The notes under the pieces: model-generated
The model's input: the letters and a program-made list of their open reading frames with translations, nothing else
What the model was told of the DNA's origin: nothing
Databases searched by the model: none
Shown: positions 1 to 7,494 of the stretch, in pieces
Numbering within the stretch: position 1 is the first letter of the stretch
How the letters are laid out: every line of letters begins with the position of its first letter
Assembly: GCA_023387235.1 (NCBI GenBank)
Contig: JAEWIJ010000205.1
Coordinates: 24,546 to 88,545 of the forward strand
Direction of reading: 5' to 3'
DNA length: 64,000 nucleotides
DNA from: Pseudomonadota bacterium
GTDB taxonomy: Bacteria > Pseudomonadota > Alphaproteobacteria > Rhizobiales > Hyphomicrobiaceae
Position numbers and translations under genes: made by a program

Positions 1-1223
1 ACAACGTCGGCAAGAAAGCCGGAAACATTGCAGACTGGGTCCGCACGCACGGCGGCGCGTACGGCTACTTCATCGTCTTCGATGCCGATAGCGTCATGTC
101 GGCCGACACGCTCATGCGCCTCGTCGCGACCATGGAGGCGCATCCCGACACCGCGCTCATTCAGACCGTGCCGCGTCTCGCGCGCGGTGCCACGGCATTC
201 TCGCGCCTGCAGGCGTTCGCAAACAATGTCTTCGGACCGCTGAGTGCCGCCGGGCTCGCGGCTTGGCAGGGGGCCTCGGGCAACTACTGGGGACACAACG
301 CGATCATCCGCACGCGCGCGTTCGCCGAGAGCGCCGGACTGCCGAGTCTTTCTGGCGAAGCGCCGTGGGGTGGGCATATCCAGAGTCACGATTTCGTCGA
401 GGCGGCATTGCTGCGGCGCGCGGGCTGGCGCGTCGCGCTGATCACGAGTCTGGAAGGTACGTACGAGCAATGCCCGCCGACGTTCGTGGAAATGGCGGTG
501 CGGGATCGTCGATGGATGCAAGGCAACCTGCAACACGCCCGTATTCTCGGTGCGCGGGGGCTGACCCTCGTCAGCCGGGTTCACCTCGGCATGGGCATCG
601 CGAGCTACGTGTCATCGGCTTTGTGGCTGCTTGTCATTCTCGTCGGTCTTTGGCTGACGTGGATCGAGCAGCAGCGGGTCGTCAGCTACTTCGACAGCAC
701 GAGATCCTTGTTTCCGAACTGGCCCACCTACGACCCGGCGGCGGCGCTCGATCTGCTCGTCGCGACAATGGCTGTCGTCTTTCTTCCGAAGCTGCTCGGG
801 CTCGGATATGCGCTCGGCAAAGCGCTGCGCGATGTCCATCCACTTCGCAGCGCGGGCCGGCTTCTCGGCTTATGGTCGCTCGAGCTTTTCCATAGCGTGC
901 TGCTGGCGCCGGTGACGATGCTGAACCACGCGCGCGCGCTGATGCAGATTCTATTGCGGCAGGACGCCGGCTGGAAGCCGCAAACCCGGACCGGCACGGT
1001 CATCGATCTGGTCGACGCTTTCAGATTTCATCTCGCGCACGTCGTTGTCGGCGCGCTGCTGTCGATCGCGGCCGCATCCATTGCGTGGCACGCGCTGCTC
1101 TGGCTGCTGCCCGTCGTTCTCGGGCTCCTGCTCTCGCCGATCGTCACGTGGCTGACCTCGCACCGGCTGGACGTCGGTGCTCAGGAACCCGCCCACGCCT
1201 ATGCGGCTAGCTCAACGGAATGA
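1..1223 (+). CDS. opgH: Glucans biosynthesis glucosyltransferase H (C-terminal part, cut by window start)
   Basis: OpgH/MdoH is the inner-membrane GT2 enzyme that builds the beta-glucan backbone of osmoregulated periplasmic glucans. The frame is open from base 3 to the stop at 1221-1223, giving about 406 residues; the family is usually 700-850, so the N-terminal half lies outside the window. Visible hallmarks are the DADS motif at about residues 27-30 of the fragment, the SHDFVEAALLRRAGW segment, the RDRRWMQGN acceptor motif (QxxRW region), and several C-terminal membrane segments. Its 3' end overlaps the end of the convergent ABM-type gene by 17 bases. Family assignment is secure; the fragment is incomplete only because of the window edge. 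Confidence 0.95.
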   Translation, partial: NVGKKAGNIADWVRTHGGAYGYFIVFDADSVMSADTLMRLVATMEAHPDTALIQTVPRLARGATAFSRLQAFANNVFGPLSAAGLAAWQGASGNYWGHNAIIRTRAFAESAGLPSLSGEAPWGGHIQSHDFVEAALLRRAGWRVALITSLEGTYEQCPPTFVEMAVRDRRWMQGNLQHARILGARGLTLVSRVHLGMGIASYVSSALWLLVILVGLWLTWIEQQRVVSYFDSTRSLFPNWPTYDPAAALDLLVATMAVVFLPKLLGLGYALGKALRDVHPLRSAGRLLGLWSLELFHSVLLAPVTMLNHARALMQILLRQDAGWKPQTRTGTVIDLVDAFRFHLAHVVVGALLSIAAASIAWHALLWLLPVVLGLLLSPIVTWLTSHRLDVGAQEPAHAYAASSTE

Positions 1224-1521
1224 GCTCATCGGCATCGGCGACGGAGAAGCGGGAAGCCGTCATGCTGGCAACCTGCCGCACCAGAACCGGCAGCCACAAC
1301 CGTTCGAGATCGCTGTTGCGATGCTCCTCGAGCGCACGCTCGTCCGCGTACTCTTCGTGGATCGTGAATGAAAGAGCGTCTGTCGGCGAGCGCAGATAGG
1401 TCATGAACGTGCAGCCCGGCTCGCTGGAGACGACATCGGCGACATAGCCCTGCAGAAGTGCCTCGAATCTCTCGCCGCAACCTTCCTTCGCCCGCACCTT
1501 GCGGTAGAACCCAATAGCCAT
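1207..1521 (-). CDS. Antibiotic biosynthesis monooxygenase (ABM)-fold protein
   Basis: Small protein of 104 residues with the dimeric alpha+beta barrel character of the ABM family: an N-terminal strand MAIGFYRKVRAKEG, a middle FTIHEEYADERALEEH segment typical of the fold, and a C-terminal strand. Such proteins act as cofactor-free monooxygenases or small stress proteins; the substrate cannot be read from sequence. The ATG at 1521 was preferred over the upstream one at 1557 because GGGGG lies about 5 bases before it and homologous ABM domains start there. It is convergent with opgH and overlaps its end. Confidence 0.75.
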   Translation of the reverse strand: MAIGFYRKVRAKEGCGERFEALLQGYVADVVSSEPGCTFMTYLRSPTDALSFTIHEEYADERALEEHRNSDLERLWLPVLVRQVASMTASRFSVADADELIPLS

Positions 1522-1793
1522 GGTAACCCCCGTGACTTGAAAGGCACAAGCCTCCACGTCGATGCTGAGTGTTACATCGTGCCTATACGCTGTCCAAGGG
1601 TGTTGTGCCTGTTTTCCAGGCGATCACGCCACCCCTGTCGCGGAAATATCCTTCATCGAAATATCGGGTCATCAGATTGTCCGTGTAGACGATGACGGCC
1701 TCCGCAGCCGATAGTCGCCTGCGGCAAGGAACGGCTCGAAGCATCCTGGAGTTGACCGCATGTCCAACTGGGAAACAACCAGCGAGGCCGGCA

Positions 1794-2246
1794 ATGCACG
1801 CCAAGTTGCTTCACGAGATTGATGGAAAGCGAACATTCGCCGTCGTGCTCAAGGCCGGCGACGAGGCGATGTCGTGCCTGGAAGACTTTGCCAGGTCGCA
1901 AAGCATCGGCGGTGCGCAGATCACGGCAATAGGCGCCTTCAGCTCGGCCGAGCTCGCCTTCTTCGACTGGGAGAGCAAGAAGTACCTGCCGATCAATGTC
2001 GACGAGCAGGTGGAGGTCGCGTCCTTGCTCGGCGACATCGCGCTCGGCCCCGACCAGAAGCCGGCCGTGCACGTTCATGCGGTTTTATCCGGCCGGACAG
2101 GGACGGCGCGGGCAGGGCATCTCATGAAAGGTCATGTCCGCCCGACCTTGGAGATTATCGTCACGGAGACGCCTGAGCATCTCGCGAAGGTCAAGGATGC
2201 CGCGAGCGGTCTGGCGCTGATCGATCTCGCAAAGAGTACGTCCTGA
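1794..2246 (+). CDS. PCC/DUF296 domain protein
   Basis: Protein of 150 residues that is essentially a single PCC (plants and prokaryotes conserved, DUF296) domain. Typical features are the GGAQITAIGAFSSAELAFFD stretch, the HVHAVLSGRTGTARAGHL region with conserved histidines, and the RPTLEIIVTE strand. Bacterial members are trimeric cytosolic proteins of unclear function, sometimes called DNA-binding by analogy with plant AHL proteins. The ATG at 1794 has GAGG about 8 bases upstream; the frame is open further upstream to 1692, but that part shows no family similarity. A 47-codon membrane mini-gene follows 21 bases downstream, possibly co-transcribed. Confidence 0.85.
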   Translation: MHAKLLHEIDGKRTFAVVLKAGDEAMSCLEDFARSQSIGGAQITAIGAFSSAELAFFDWESKKYLPINVDEQVEVASLLGDIALGPDQKPAVHVHAVLSGRTGTARAGHLMKGHVRPTLEIIVTETPEHLAKVKDAASGLALIDLAKSTS

Positions 2247-2267
2247 TCCGCCGAGCGTGAGGCCGCG

Positions 2268-2411
2268 ATGATCGAGAGCAAGTACACGAAACGAGGCGAG
2301 ATTCTCAGACGAACGCACGTCGTTTCCGAATGGCTTCCCATTTTGGTCTCGACAATCGCGGGCGTCGTCATCGTCCTGTTGCTGGCACTGATCTCGACGG
2401 AGATCGGCTGA
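2268..2411 (+). CDS. Small single-pass membrane protein (47 aa)
   Basis: Short reading frame of 47 codons with an ATG preceded by GAGG at 8-9 bases. The product has a basic N-terminus (ESKYTKRGEILRR), one strongly hydrophobic segment of about 20 residues (about 23-42, containing AGVVIVLLLALI), and a short C-tail ending in STEIG. It lies 21 bases after the PCC gene on the same strand. The family is not recognised. The N-in, single-helix layout and the good ribosome binding site make a real small membrane protein plausible, but there is no homology evidence. Confidence 0.5.
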   Translation: MIESKYTKRGEILRRTHVVSEWLPILVSTIAGVVIVLLLALISTEIG

Positions 2412-2471
2412 CGGCCAATCTCGTACCCTCGCCGACCACGAAAGCAGTTGAGCTTCGCGCCGCTGCCGCGA

Positions 2472-4253
2472 TCACGCGCGCAGCAGCTCGCGATAGAGAC
2501 CAGAACGGCCGGCGAGCTCTTCGGACGAGCCATCCTGCAGCAGACGCCCGCCGCCGACGACCAGAATGCGGTCGAACTGGCGGACGGTCGAGATGCGGTG
2601 GGCGATGGCGATCACCGTCCGGCCCTTCATCAGGCGCGCAAGGGCCTCGCGGATGGCCTCCTCGGATTTCGTATCGAGGGCGGACGTCGCTTCATCGAGC
2701 AGGAGAAGTGGCGCATCCTTGAGGAACGCGCGCGCGAGCGCAATGCGTTGGCGCTGGCCGCCTGAAAGGCGCGTGCCGCGATCGCCGACGAGCGTATCAA
2801 GGCCTTTCGGCAGGTCGTCGATGAAGTCGCAGCGCGCCGCGGCCGCCGCCTCACGGACCTGCTTGTCGGAAGCGTCGGGCCGCGCGTATCGAATGTTCTC
2901 CTTGAGCGAGCGATGGAAAAGAGACGTGTCCTGCGGCACGACGGCTATGGCCTCGCGCAGGCTCTGCTGAGTGACCGTCGTGATATCCTGCCCGCCAATG
3001 AGAATGCGGCCGCTCTCGACGTCGTAGAAGCGCTGCAGCAGCGCGAAGATCGTGCTTTTGCCGCCGCCGGAAGGGCCGACGAGGCCTATTTTCTGGCCGG
3101 CCTTGATTTCGAGATCCAAACCTTCGAAGAGCTGCGGGCCTTCGGGGTAGGCAAAGCCCACACGCTCGAAGCGGACGCTGATGCCACCGGGCGAGAGGGG
3201 GCGCGCCGCGGGATGATCGCGCATTTCGTGCGGCACGAGCAGCTTCTGCAGGGCTTCGGAGAAGCGCGCGGTGTGTTGCGTTACGTCGACGAGGGCGATG
3301 GCGAGATCGCGCGTCGCATGAAGAACGGACAGGCCGAGCGTACAGACCAGGATGACGTCGCCAGTGGTCGCCTTGCCGATCTGCCAGAGCAGGATGGCCC
3401 AGGCGAGGAGCGCGATGGTCAGGACAACGGTTACGATCGCATGTGCGATGCGCAGGTACTCGAGGTAGCGCAGGCTCCGCTCGCGCGCGGCCATCTCCCG
3501 CTTTACAGTCGCATCGAACCGACGATGCTCACGCGTCATGCCGCCGAAGGCCTTCACGATGGTCACATTGCCGACGACATCGGTGAGCTCACCGTCGACG
3601 GTCGCGGCCCGATGTGCGAAAGTGTGATGCAGCGTCGTCCCGGCGGCCGCCTTGTAGAACATGATGACGATCATGAAGCCGGCGACGATGATCAGCGAGG
3701 CCGCCATCCAGATGCTCACCGTCCCGACGAGCAGGATCGCACAGAACGTGGCGAGGCACGGCGGCAGCACGTTCCAGGCGAGCATGTTCTCGACGGTGAA
3801 CATCGCCTGTGACGTTGCGCTGACGCGGGACGTCAGCGTGCCGGGTGAGGACGCGGCGAAATAGCTCGGCGCATGCCCCATCAGATGGCGAAAGAGATCA
3901 CGCCGGACGTCACCGGTGACCTTTACGAACGTGCTGTTGGCAATCCAGCTCGCGACGCGCCAGAGAAGATTGTCACCGGCAATGAGCGCGACGAGCAGAC
4001 CGAAGGCCGTCCACACGCCGACCAGTGCGGCCGTAGGATTGGACAGGGCATCGACGAGCACCTTGACGGCATACTGCGTGAGAATAGAGCACAGCACCGC
4101 CGCCACCACCGCCGCGAGAATGGCGGCGTGAGCCTTCCGCCGCCCGAGTGCGTAGCGCATGAAGAAGGACGCGGGCCGACCGGCGTAGCCTGCAAGATCG
4201 TCCGCGGTCGTGGCTCCTGTGGTTTGCTGCATGTGCAAACGGTGCTCCATCAT
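2472..4253 (-). CDS. ABC transporter, fused permease and ATP-binding protein (exporter half-transporter)
   Basis: A 593-residue type IV (exporter-type) half transporter: an N-terminal six-helix transmembrane domain (about residues 25-330) followed by an ATPase domain (about 350-593). The ATPase shows Walker A GPSGGGKST, signature LSGGQRQR, Walker B LLLLDEATSALD and the switch histidine in IAIAHRIST. It probably works as a homodimer exporting lipids, drugs or polysaccharide-linked substrates; the cargo is unknown. Its ATG overlaps the stop codon of the upstream MFS gene (ATGA), so the two are translationally coupled and likely one transcriptional unit. Alternative internal starts at 4250 and 4232 are possible. 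Confidence 0.9.
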   Translation of the reverse strand: MMEHRLHMQQTTGATTADDLAGYAGRPASFFMRYALGRRKAHAAILAAVVAAVLCSILTQYAVKVLVDALSNPTAALVGVWTAFGLLVALIAGDNLLWRVASWIANSTFVKVTGDVRRDLFRHLMGHAPSYFAASSPGTLTSRVSATSQAMFTVENMLAWNVLPPCLATFCAILLVGTVSIWMAASLIIVAGFMIVIMFYKAAAGTTLHHTFAHRAATVDGELTDVVGNVTIVKAFGGMTREHRRFDATVKREMAARERSLRYLEYLRIAHAIVTVVLTIALLAWAILLWQIGKATTGDVILVCTLGLSVLHATRDLAIALVDVTQHTARFSEALQKLLVPHEMRDHPAARPLSPGGISVRFERVGFAYPEGPQLFEGLDLEIKAGQKIGLVGPSGGGKSTIFALLQRFYDVESGRILIGGQDITTVTQQSLREAIAVVPQDTSLFHRSLKENIRYARPDASDKQVREAAAAARCDFIDDLPKGLDTLVGDRGTRLSGGQRQRIALARAFLKDAPLLLLDEATSALDTKSEEAIREALARLMKGRTVIAIAHRISTVRQFDRILVVGGGRLLQDGSSEELAGRSGLYRELLRA

Positions 4254-5458
4254 CTCGATTCATTTTCTTCCGCCGTCTCCGGCATGGCGACCAGAACGGT
4301 GATGAATGCTGTCACGGCCACCATCGCGAGAGCGAAGAACGCCGTCGGCGCTCCGAACTGCGTTGCGAGATAGCCGGCGAGTGTCGTGCTCAGAGCCGCG
4401 CCAACGCCCGTGGCGCTGGCCGTGAGGCCCTGCGTGAGATTGAAACGTCCTGTACCGCGCGAGATGTCAGCGAGCGACAATGGCACCAGCACGCCGAGAA
4501 CTGCGGCGCAGACACCGTCGAGAACCTGCGCGGCGATGATCACGGCCGGGTCGCCGGTCGTCGCCAGCAGCGCGGCGCGCATGGGGAGGGCGGCAAATCC
4601 GATGATCAGAATCGGACGGCGCCCCTTCTCGACTGCGAGCCGCCCCACCGTCGGCGCCACGAGAGCGACGATGCCCTGCGGCACAATGATGCAAAGCGCG
4701 ATCAGAACGCTTGCCCACTCGCCGGCCCGCAGTGTCATCTCGGTGCCGACCAGCGGCAGCATGGCGGCGTTCGCCGAGTGAAAGAGGAAGACGCACAGCG
4801 TCAGAATGATGAGCGAGCGATTGCGGAGCAATTTGCCGACGGCAAGCGCCGGCACGTCCGTTTCGCCGGCGAGGCCGCCGTCCGCGCGTACTGGATCGAT
4901 CTCCCGGGCGTTGATCTGCGAGAGCGCGACAATGGCCGGTATGGCGAGCGCTGCCGTGACGAAGAAAACCGCCTGCGGTGAGATCGCGAAGCCGATCGCG
5001 CCCATGGCGCCTGCGGCCGTGCCGCTCCCGATCGATGCAAACCGCGCATTCCGTCCAAGCCGCGGGCCTACCGCGGCGTGACCGACAAGACCGAGCGTGA
5101 TGGCGCCGATCGCCGGGCCGAGGATCGAGCTCGATGCGACGTGCAGCAATTTCGCCGACAGAATGCCGGCGAAGCTCGGCGCCATCGCAATGAGGAACGC
5201 GCTGAGGCCCAGCCCCGCGACGGCGAACATGGTAACGCGCCGCTTCGACGGCACGGCATCGACCAGCCATCCCCCCGGCAGCTGGCTCAGCAGACCGGCG
5301 AGACTTCCGATGGCCAGAATCAGACCGATGTCGGCCTGATTCCAATGTCGCGTCGTCAGGTAGATCGCGAGAAATGGACCGAAGCCGGTCTGGATATCGG
5401 CAACCAGGAAGGTGAACCAGTCGAGGCCGCGCTCGCTTTTTCGTGAGACAGAAGGCAC
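4250..5458 (-). CDS. MFS transporter
   Basis: A 402-residue major facilitator superfamily protein with about 12 hydrophobic segments. The loop between helices 2 and 3 carries the family-like GGWLVDAVPSKRR motif, and the N-terminal helix begins LDWFTFLVADIQTGFGPFLA, typical of a group of proteobacterial efflux-type MFS proteins. The start is GTG at 5458, supported by GAGAGG about 7 bases upstream. It is followed by the coupled ABC exporter. The substrate is unknown. A long reading frame in another phase across 4467-5540 is a shadow of this gene. Confidence 0.88.
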   Translation of the reverse strand: MPSVSRKSERGLDWFTFLVADIQTGFGPFLAIYLTTRHWNQADIGLILAIGSLAGLLSQLPGGWLVDAVPSKRRVTMFAVAGLGLSAFLIAMAPSFAGILSAKLLHVASSSILGPAIGAITLGLVGHAAVGPRLGRNARFASIGSGTAAGAMGAIGFAISPQAVFFVTAALAIPAIVALSQINAREIDPVRADGGLAGETDVPALAVGKLLRNRSLIILTLCVFLFHSANAAMLPLVGTEMTLRAGEWASVLIALCIIVPQGIVALVAPTVGRLAVEKGRRPILIIGFAALPMRAALLATTGDPAVIIAAQVLDGVCAAVLGVLVPLSLADISRGTGRFNLTQGLTASATGVGAALSTTLAGYLATQFGAPTAFFALAMVAVTAFITVLVAMPETAEENESR

Positions 5459-5543
5459 CGGCGCCTCTCAGCAGGGCCAGGAGGGGATGATTGGCCACGC
5501 GAGCCGAATGTTCGGTCGCCATTTTTGTTCCGTCCGCCATGGC

Positions 5544-5978
5544 CTAGTCCCGCGGCGGTGACGCTGCCTTCAGGACGTCAGGTGGTTCGCCTCTCGTCCA
5601 CTCCCGTGCCGCCTGGAGTTGATGACCCGAGATCTCGACGAAGATCTTGCCGTCAATAAACTGAAATGCTGCACGCTCGACCGCGAGCTTGCGCGTGCCG
5701 ATGCCGAGAAAGCCGCCGAACTCGACGACGAAGGCATGAACCTGTCCCTCGCCGTCAATGAGCACATCGATGATGCGCCCGCTTTCGACACCCTTTCCTT
5801 TCGGCGGCGTCACTTCCCGACCGAGCACGCTTTGAAGCGGCGGCGGCGAAAGCAGGGGCTCCGGTTGACCGATCGCCACGGCTGAATTTGCCAGCAGGGC
5901 TGTTGCGAGCACGGCTGCGTGCCCGAGTTGTCTTCCGAACGGTCGCTTCGACGATCGTATGAATGCGAGCTCATTCAT
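5544..5978 (-). CDS. Secreted PRC-barrel domain protein
   Basis: Protein of 144 residues with a predicted Sec signal peptide (hydrophobic segment HAAVLATALLANSAVA ending near residue 36) and one PRC-barrel-like domain (LGREV...GRIIDVLIDGEGQVHAFVVEFGGFLG). PRC-barrels are small beta-barrels found in stress, RNA-processing and photosynthetic proteins; here the signal peptide points to a periplasmic role. The ATG at 5978 is chosen because GAGGTG lies 4-9 bases upstream; an open frame extends back to 6065 but lacks such a site. It lies about 85 bases upstream of the MFS/ABC pair on the same strand. Confidence 0.8.
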   Translation of the reverse strand: MNELAFIRSSKRPFGRQLGHAAVLATALLANSAVAIGQPEPLLSPPPLQSVLGREVTPPKGKGVESGRIIDVLIDGEGQVHAFVVEFGGFLGIGTRKLAVERAAFQFIDGKIFVEISGHQLQAAREWTRGEPPDVLKAASPPRD

Positions 5979-6392
5979 TTGCACCTCACGATAAGCGGCC
6001 GCGGGCTTCACGGAGAACGGTCGAAAGTTCATCCGGTTCCCGCATGAGTAAGCTCTCGTCTCCATCCGTCGTGGCGGCCGAAAGGCGATCGCGTGACTTC
6101 AGGAGGGCGATGTGAGGATCGACGCGTCTTTGTCGGGAAGTGTTGTGTTCACGCCGCGGATATATGCCAAGCAAAGCATCAGGTTGCTCGATGCGGAGGC
6201 ATTTGCGCCGCTCGGCCCGCGCGCTCCATGCGACACGATGCGACGTCGTATGATTGTGCGATGCCGGGGAACCGCCAGCGCCGCCACGTGTTAACGCAAA
6301 CGGCCTCAGGCTGTCTGCGGTGTCTGGAATCGCGGCCCGGCGCGCATGGTTTGACTAGTACATGACCTCCTCTGAACGGAGCAACGCACACC
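5979..6392. other. Intergenic region between divergent genes
   Basis: About 414 bases between the divergent PRC-barrel and GT4 genes. Short open frames on both strands lack family resemblance and good ribosome binding sites. It presumably holds the two promoters, but I could not assign boxes with confidence. Confidence 0.4.
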
Positions 6393-7487
6393 ATGAAGAT
6401 TGCCCAGGTAGCGCCCCTTATGGAGAGCGTACCACCACGACTTTACGGCGGCAGTGAAAGGATCGTCTCTTATCTCACGGAAGCGCTGGTGGCAGAGGGT
6501 CACGACGTGACGCTGTTCGCGAGCGGCGATTCGGTCACGGCTGCGCATCTCGATGCGTGCTGCCCGCGCGCGCTCCGGCTCTGCCAGAATGTTCTCGATC
6601 CCATCCCCCACTACATGGTGATGCTCGACAAGGTGCGGCGGCGCGCACACGAGTTCGACATCATCCATTTCCATATCGACCAGTTCCAGTACCCGCTCTT
6701 TCGGGATCTCAGTCATCGTTCTGTCACGACCCTGCACGGCCGCCAGGACCTGCCGGATCTCTATCCGCTCTATATGCACTTCAAGGAAATGCCGCTCATC
6801 TCCATTTCCAACGCGCAGCGGGCGCCAGTTCCGGACGCGTCGTTTGTCGCGACGGTCCAGCACGGCTTGCCCGTCGATCTGTTGCCGCGGTCGCTGCACA
6901 GCCGTGGCGGCTACCTGGCGTTCCTCGGGCGCATCTCTCCCGAGAAGCGTGTCGATCGCGCGATCCGCATAGCCCGCGCCGTCGGCTTGCCGCTCAAGAT
7001 CGCGGCCAAGGTCGACAAGGTCGATACCGAGTATTTTCGCGAGGAGATCGAGCCGATGCTCGGATCGGCCGATGTCGAGTTCGTCGGCGAGATCAACGAG
7101 CGCCAGAAGGCGCGCTTTCTCGGCGATGCACGTGCGCTCCTGTTTCCCATCGACTGGCCGGAGCCGTTCGGTCTCGTGATGATAGAGGCTATGGCGTGCG
7201 GCACGCCGGTGCTCGCGTTCGAGCGCGGCTCTGTCGCCGAGGTCATCGAAGAAGGTGTGACCGGCTTCATCGTCAGTGACGAGGACGAGGCAGTGCGCAA
7301 GATGGGCGCACTTCTGGCTCTCGATCGGGCGGCCGTGCGGCGGCGTTTCGAAGCTCGGTTCACCGCTGAGCGCATGGCCAAGGACTACGTCAAGGTCTAC
7401 AAGAAGCTGCTGGCCGAGGCCGATCCTCTGACGAGGACGCGGCCGGCGCACGTGAACGGTACCGCGGCCGTTCAGGAATTCAACTAG
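6393..7487 (+). CDS. Glycosyltransferase family 4
   Basis: A 364-residue retaining GT-B glycosyltransferase. The N-terminus MKIAQVAPL...YGGSERIVSYL is the GT4 acceptor-domain start with its Gly-Gly motif. The C-terminal nucleotide-sugar domain contains FLGRISPEKRVD and the E-x7-E motif in EPFGLVMIEAMACGTPV, followed by VIEEGVTGFIV. It sits 7 bases upstream of the amylo-alpha-1,6-glucosidase-type gene, so the two probably form an operon. Such pairs are frequent in alphaproteobacteria and may act in storage or compatible-solute glucan metabolism; acceptor and sugar are unknown. Confidence 0.9.
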   Translation: MKIAQVAPLMESVPPRLYGGSERIVSYLTEALVAEGHDVTLFASGDSVTAAHLDACCPRALRLCQNVLDPIPHYMVMLDKVRRRAHEFDIIHFHIDQFQYPLFRDLSHRSVTTLHGRQDLPDLYPLYMHFKEMPLISISNAQRAPVPDASFVATVQHGLPVDLLPRSLHSRGGYLAFLGRISPEKRVDRAIRIARAVGLPLKIAAKVDKVDTEYFREEIEPMLGSADVEFVGEINERQKARFLGDARALLFPIDWPEPFGLVMIEAMACGTPVLAFERGSVAEVIEEGVTGFIVSDEDEAVRKMGALLALDRAAVRRRFEARFTAERMAKDYVKVYKKLLAEADPLTRTRPAHVNGTAAVQEFN

Positions 7488-7494
7488 CGCCGCG

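Noticed and set aside
4467..5540. Long Arg-rich reading frame of 357 codons on the minus strand
   Set aside because: It overlaps the MFS gene in another phase; its composition is Arg/Ala/Gly-rich low-complexity typical of shadow frames in GC-rich DNA.
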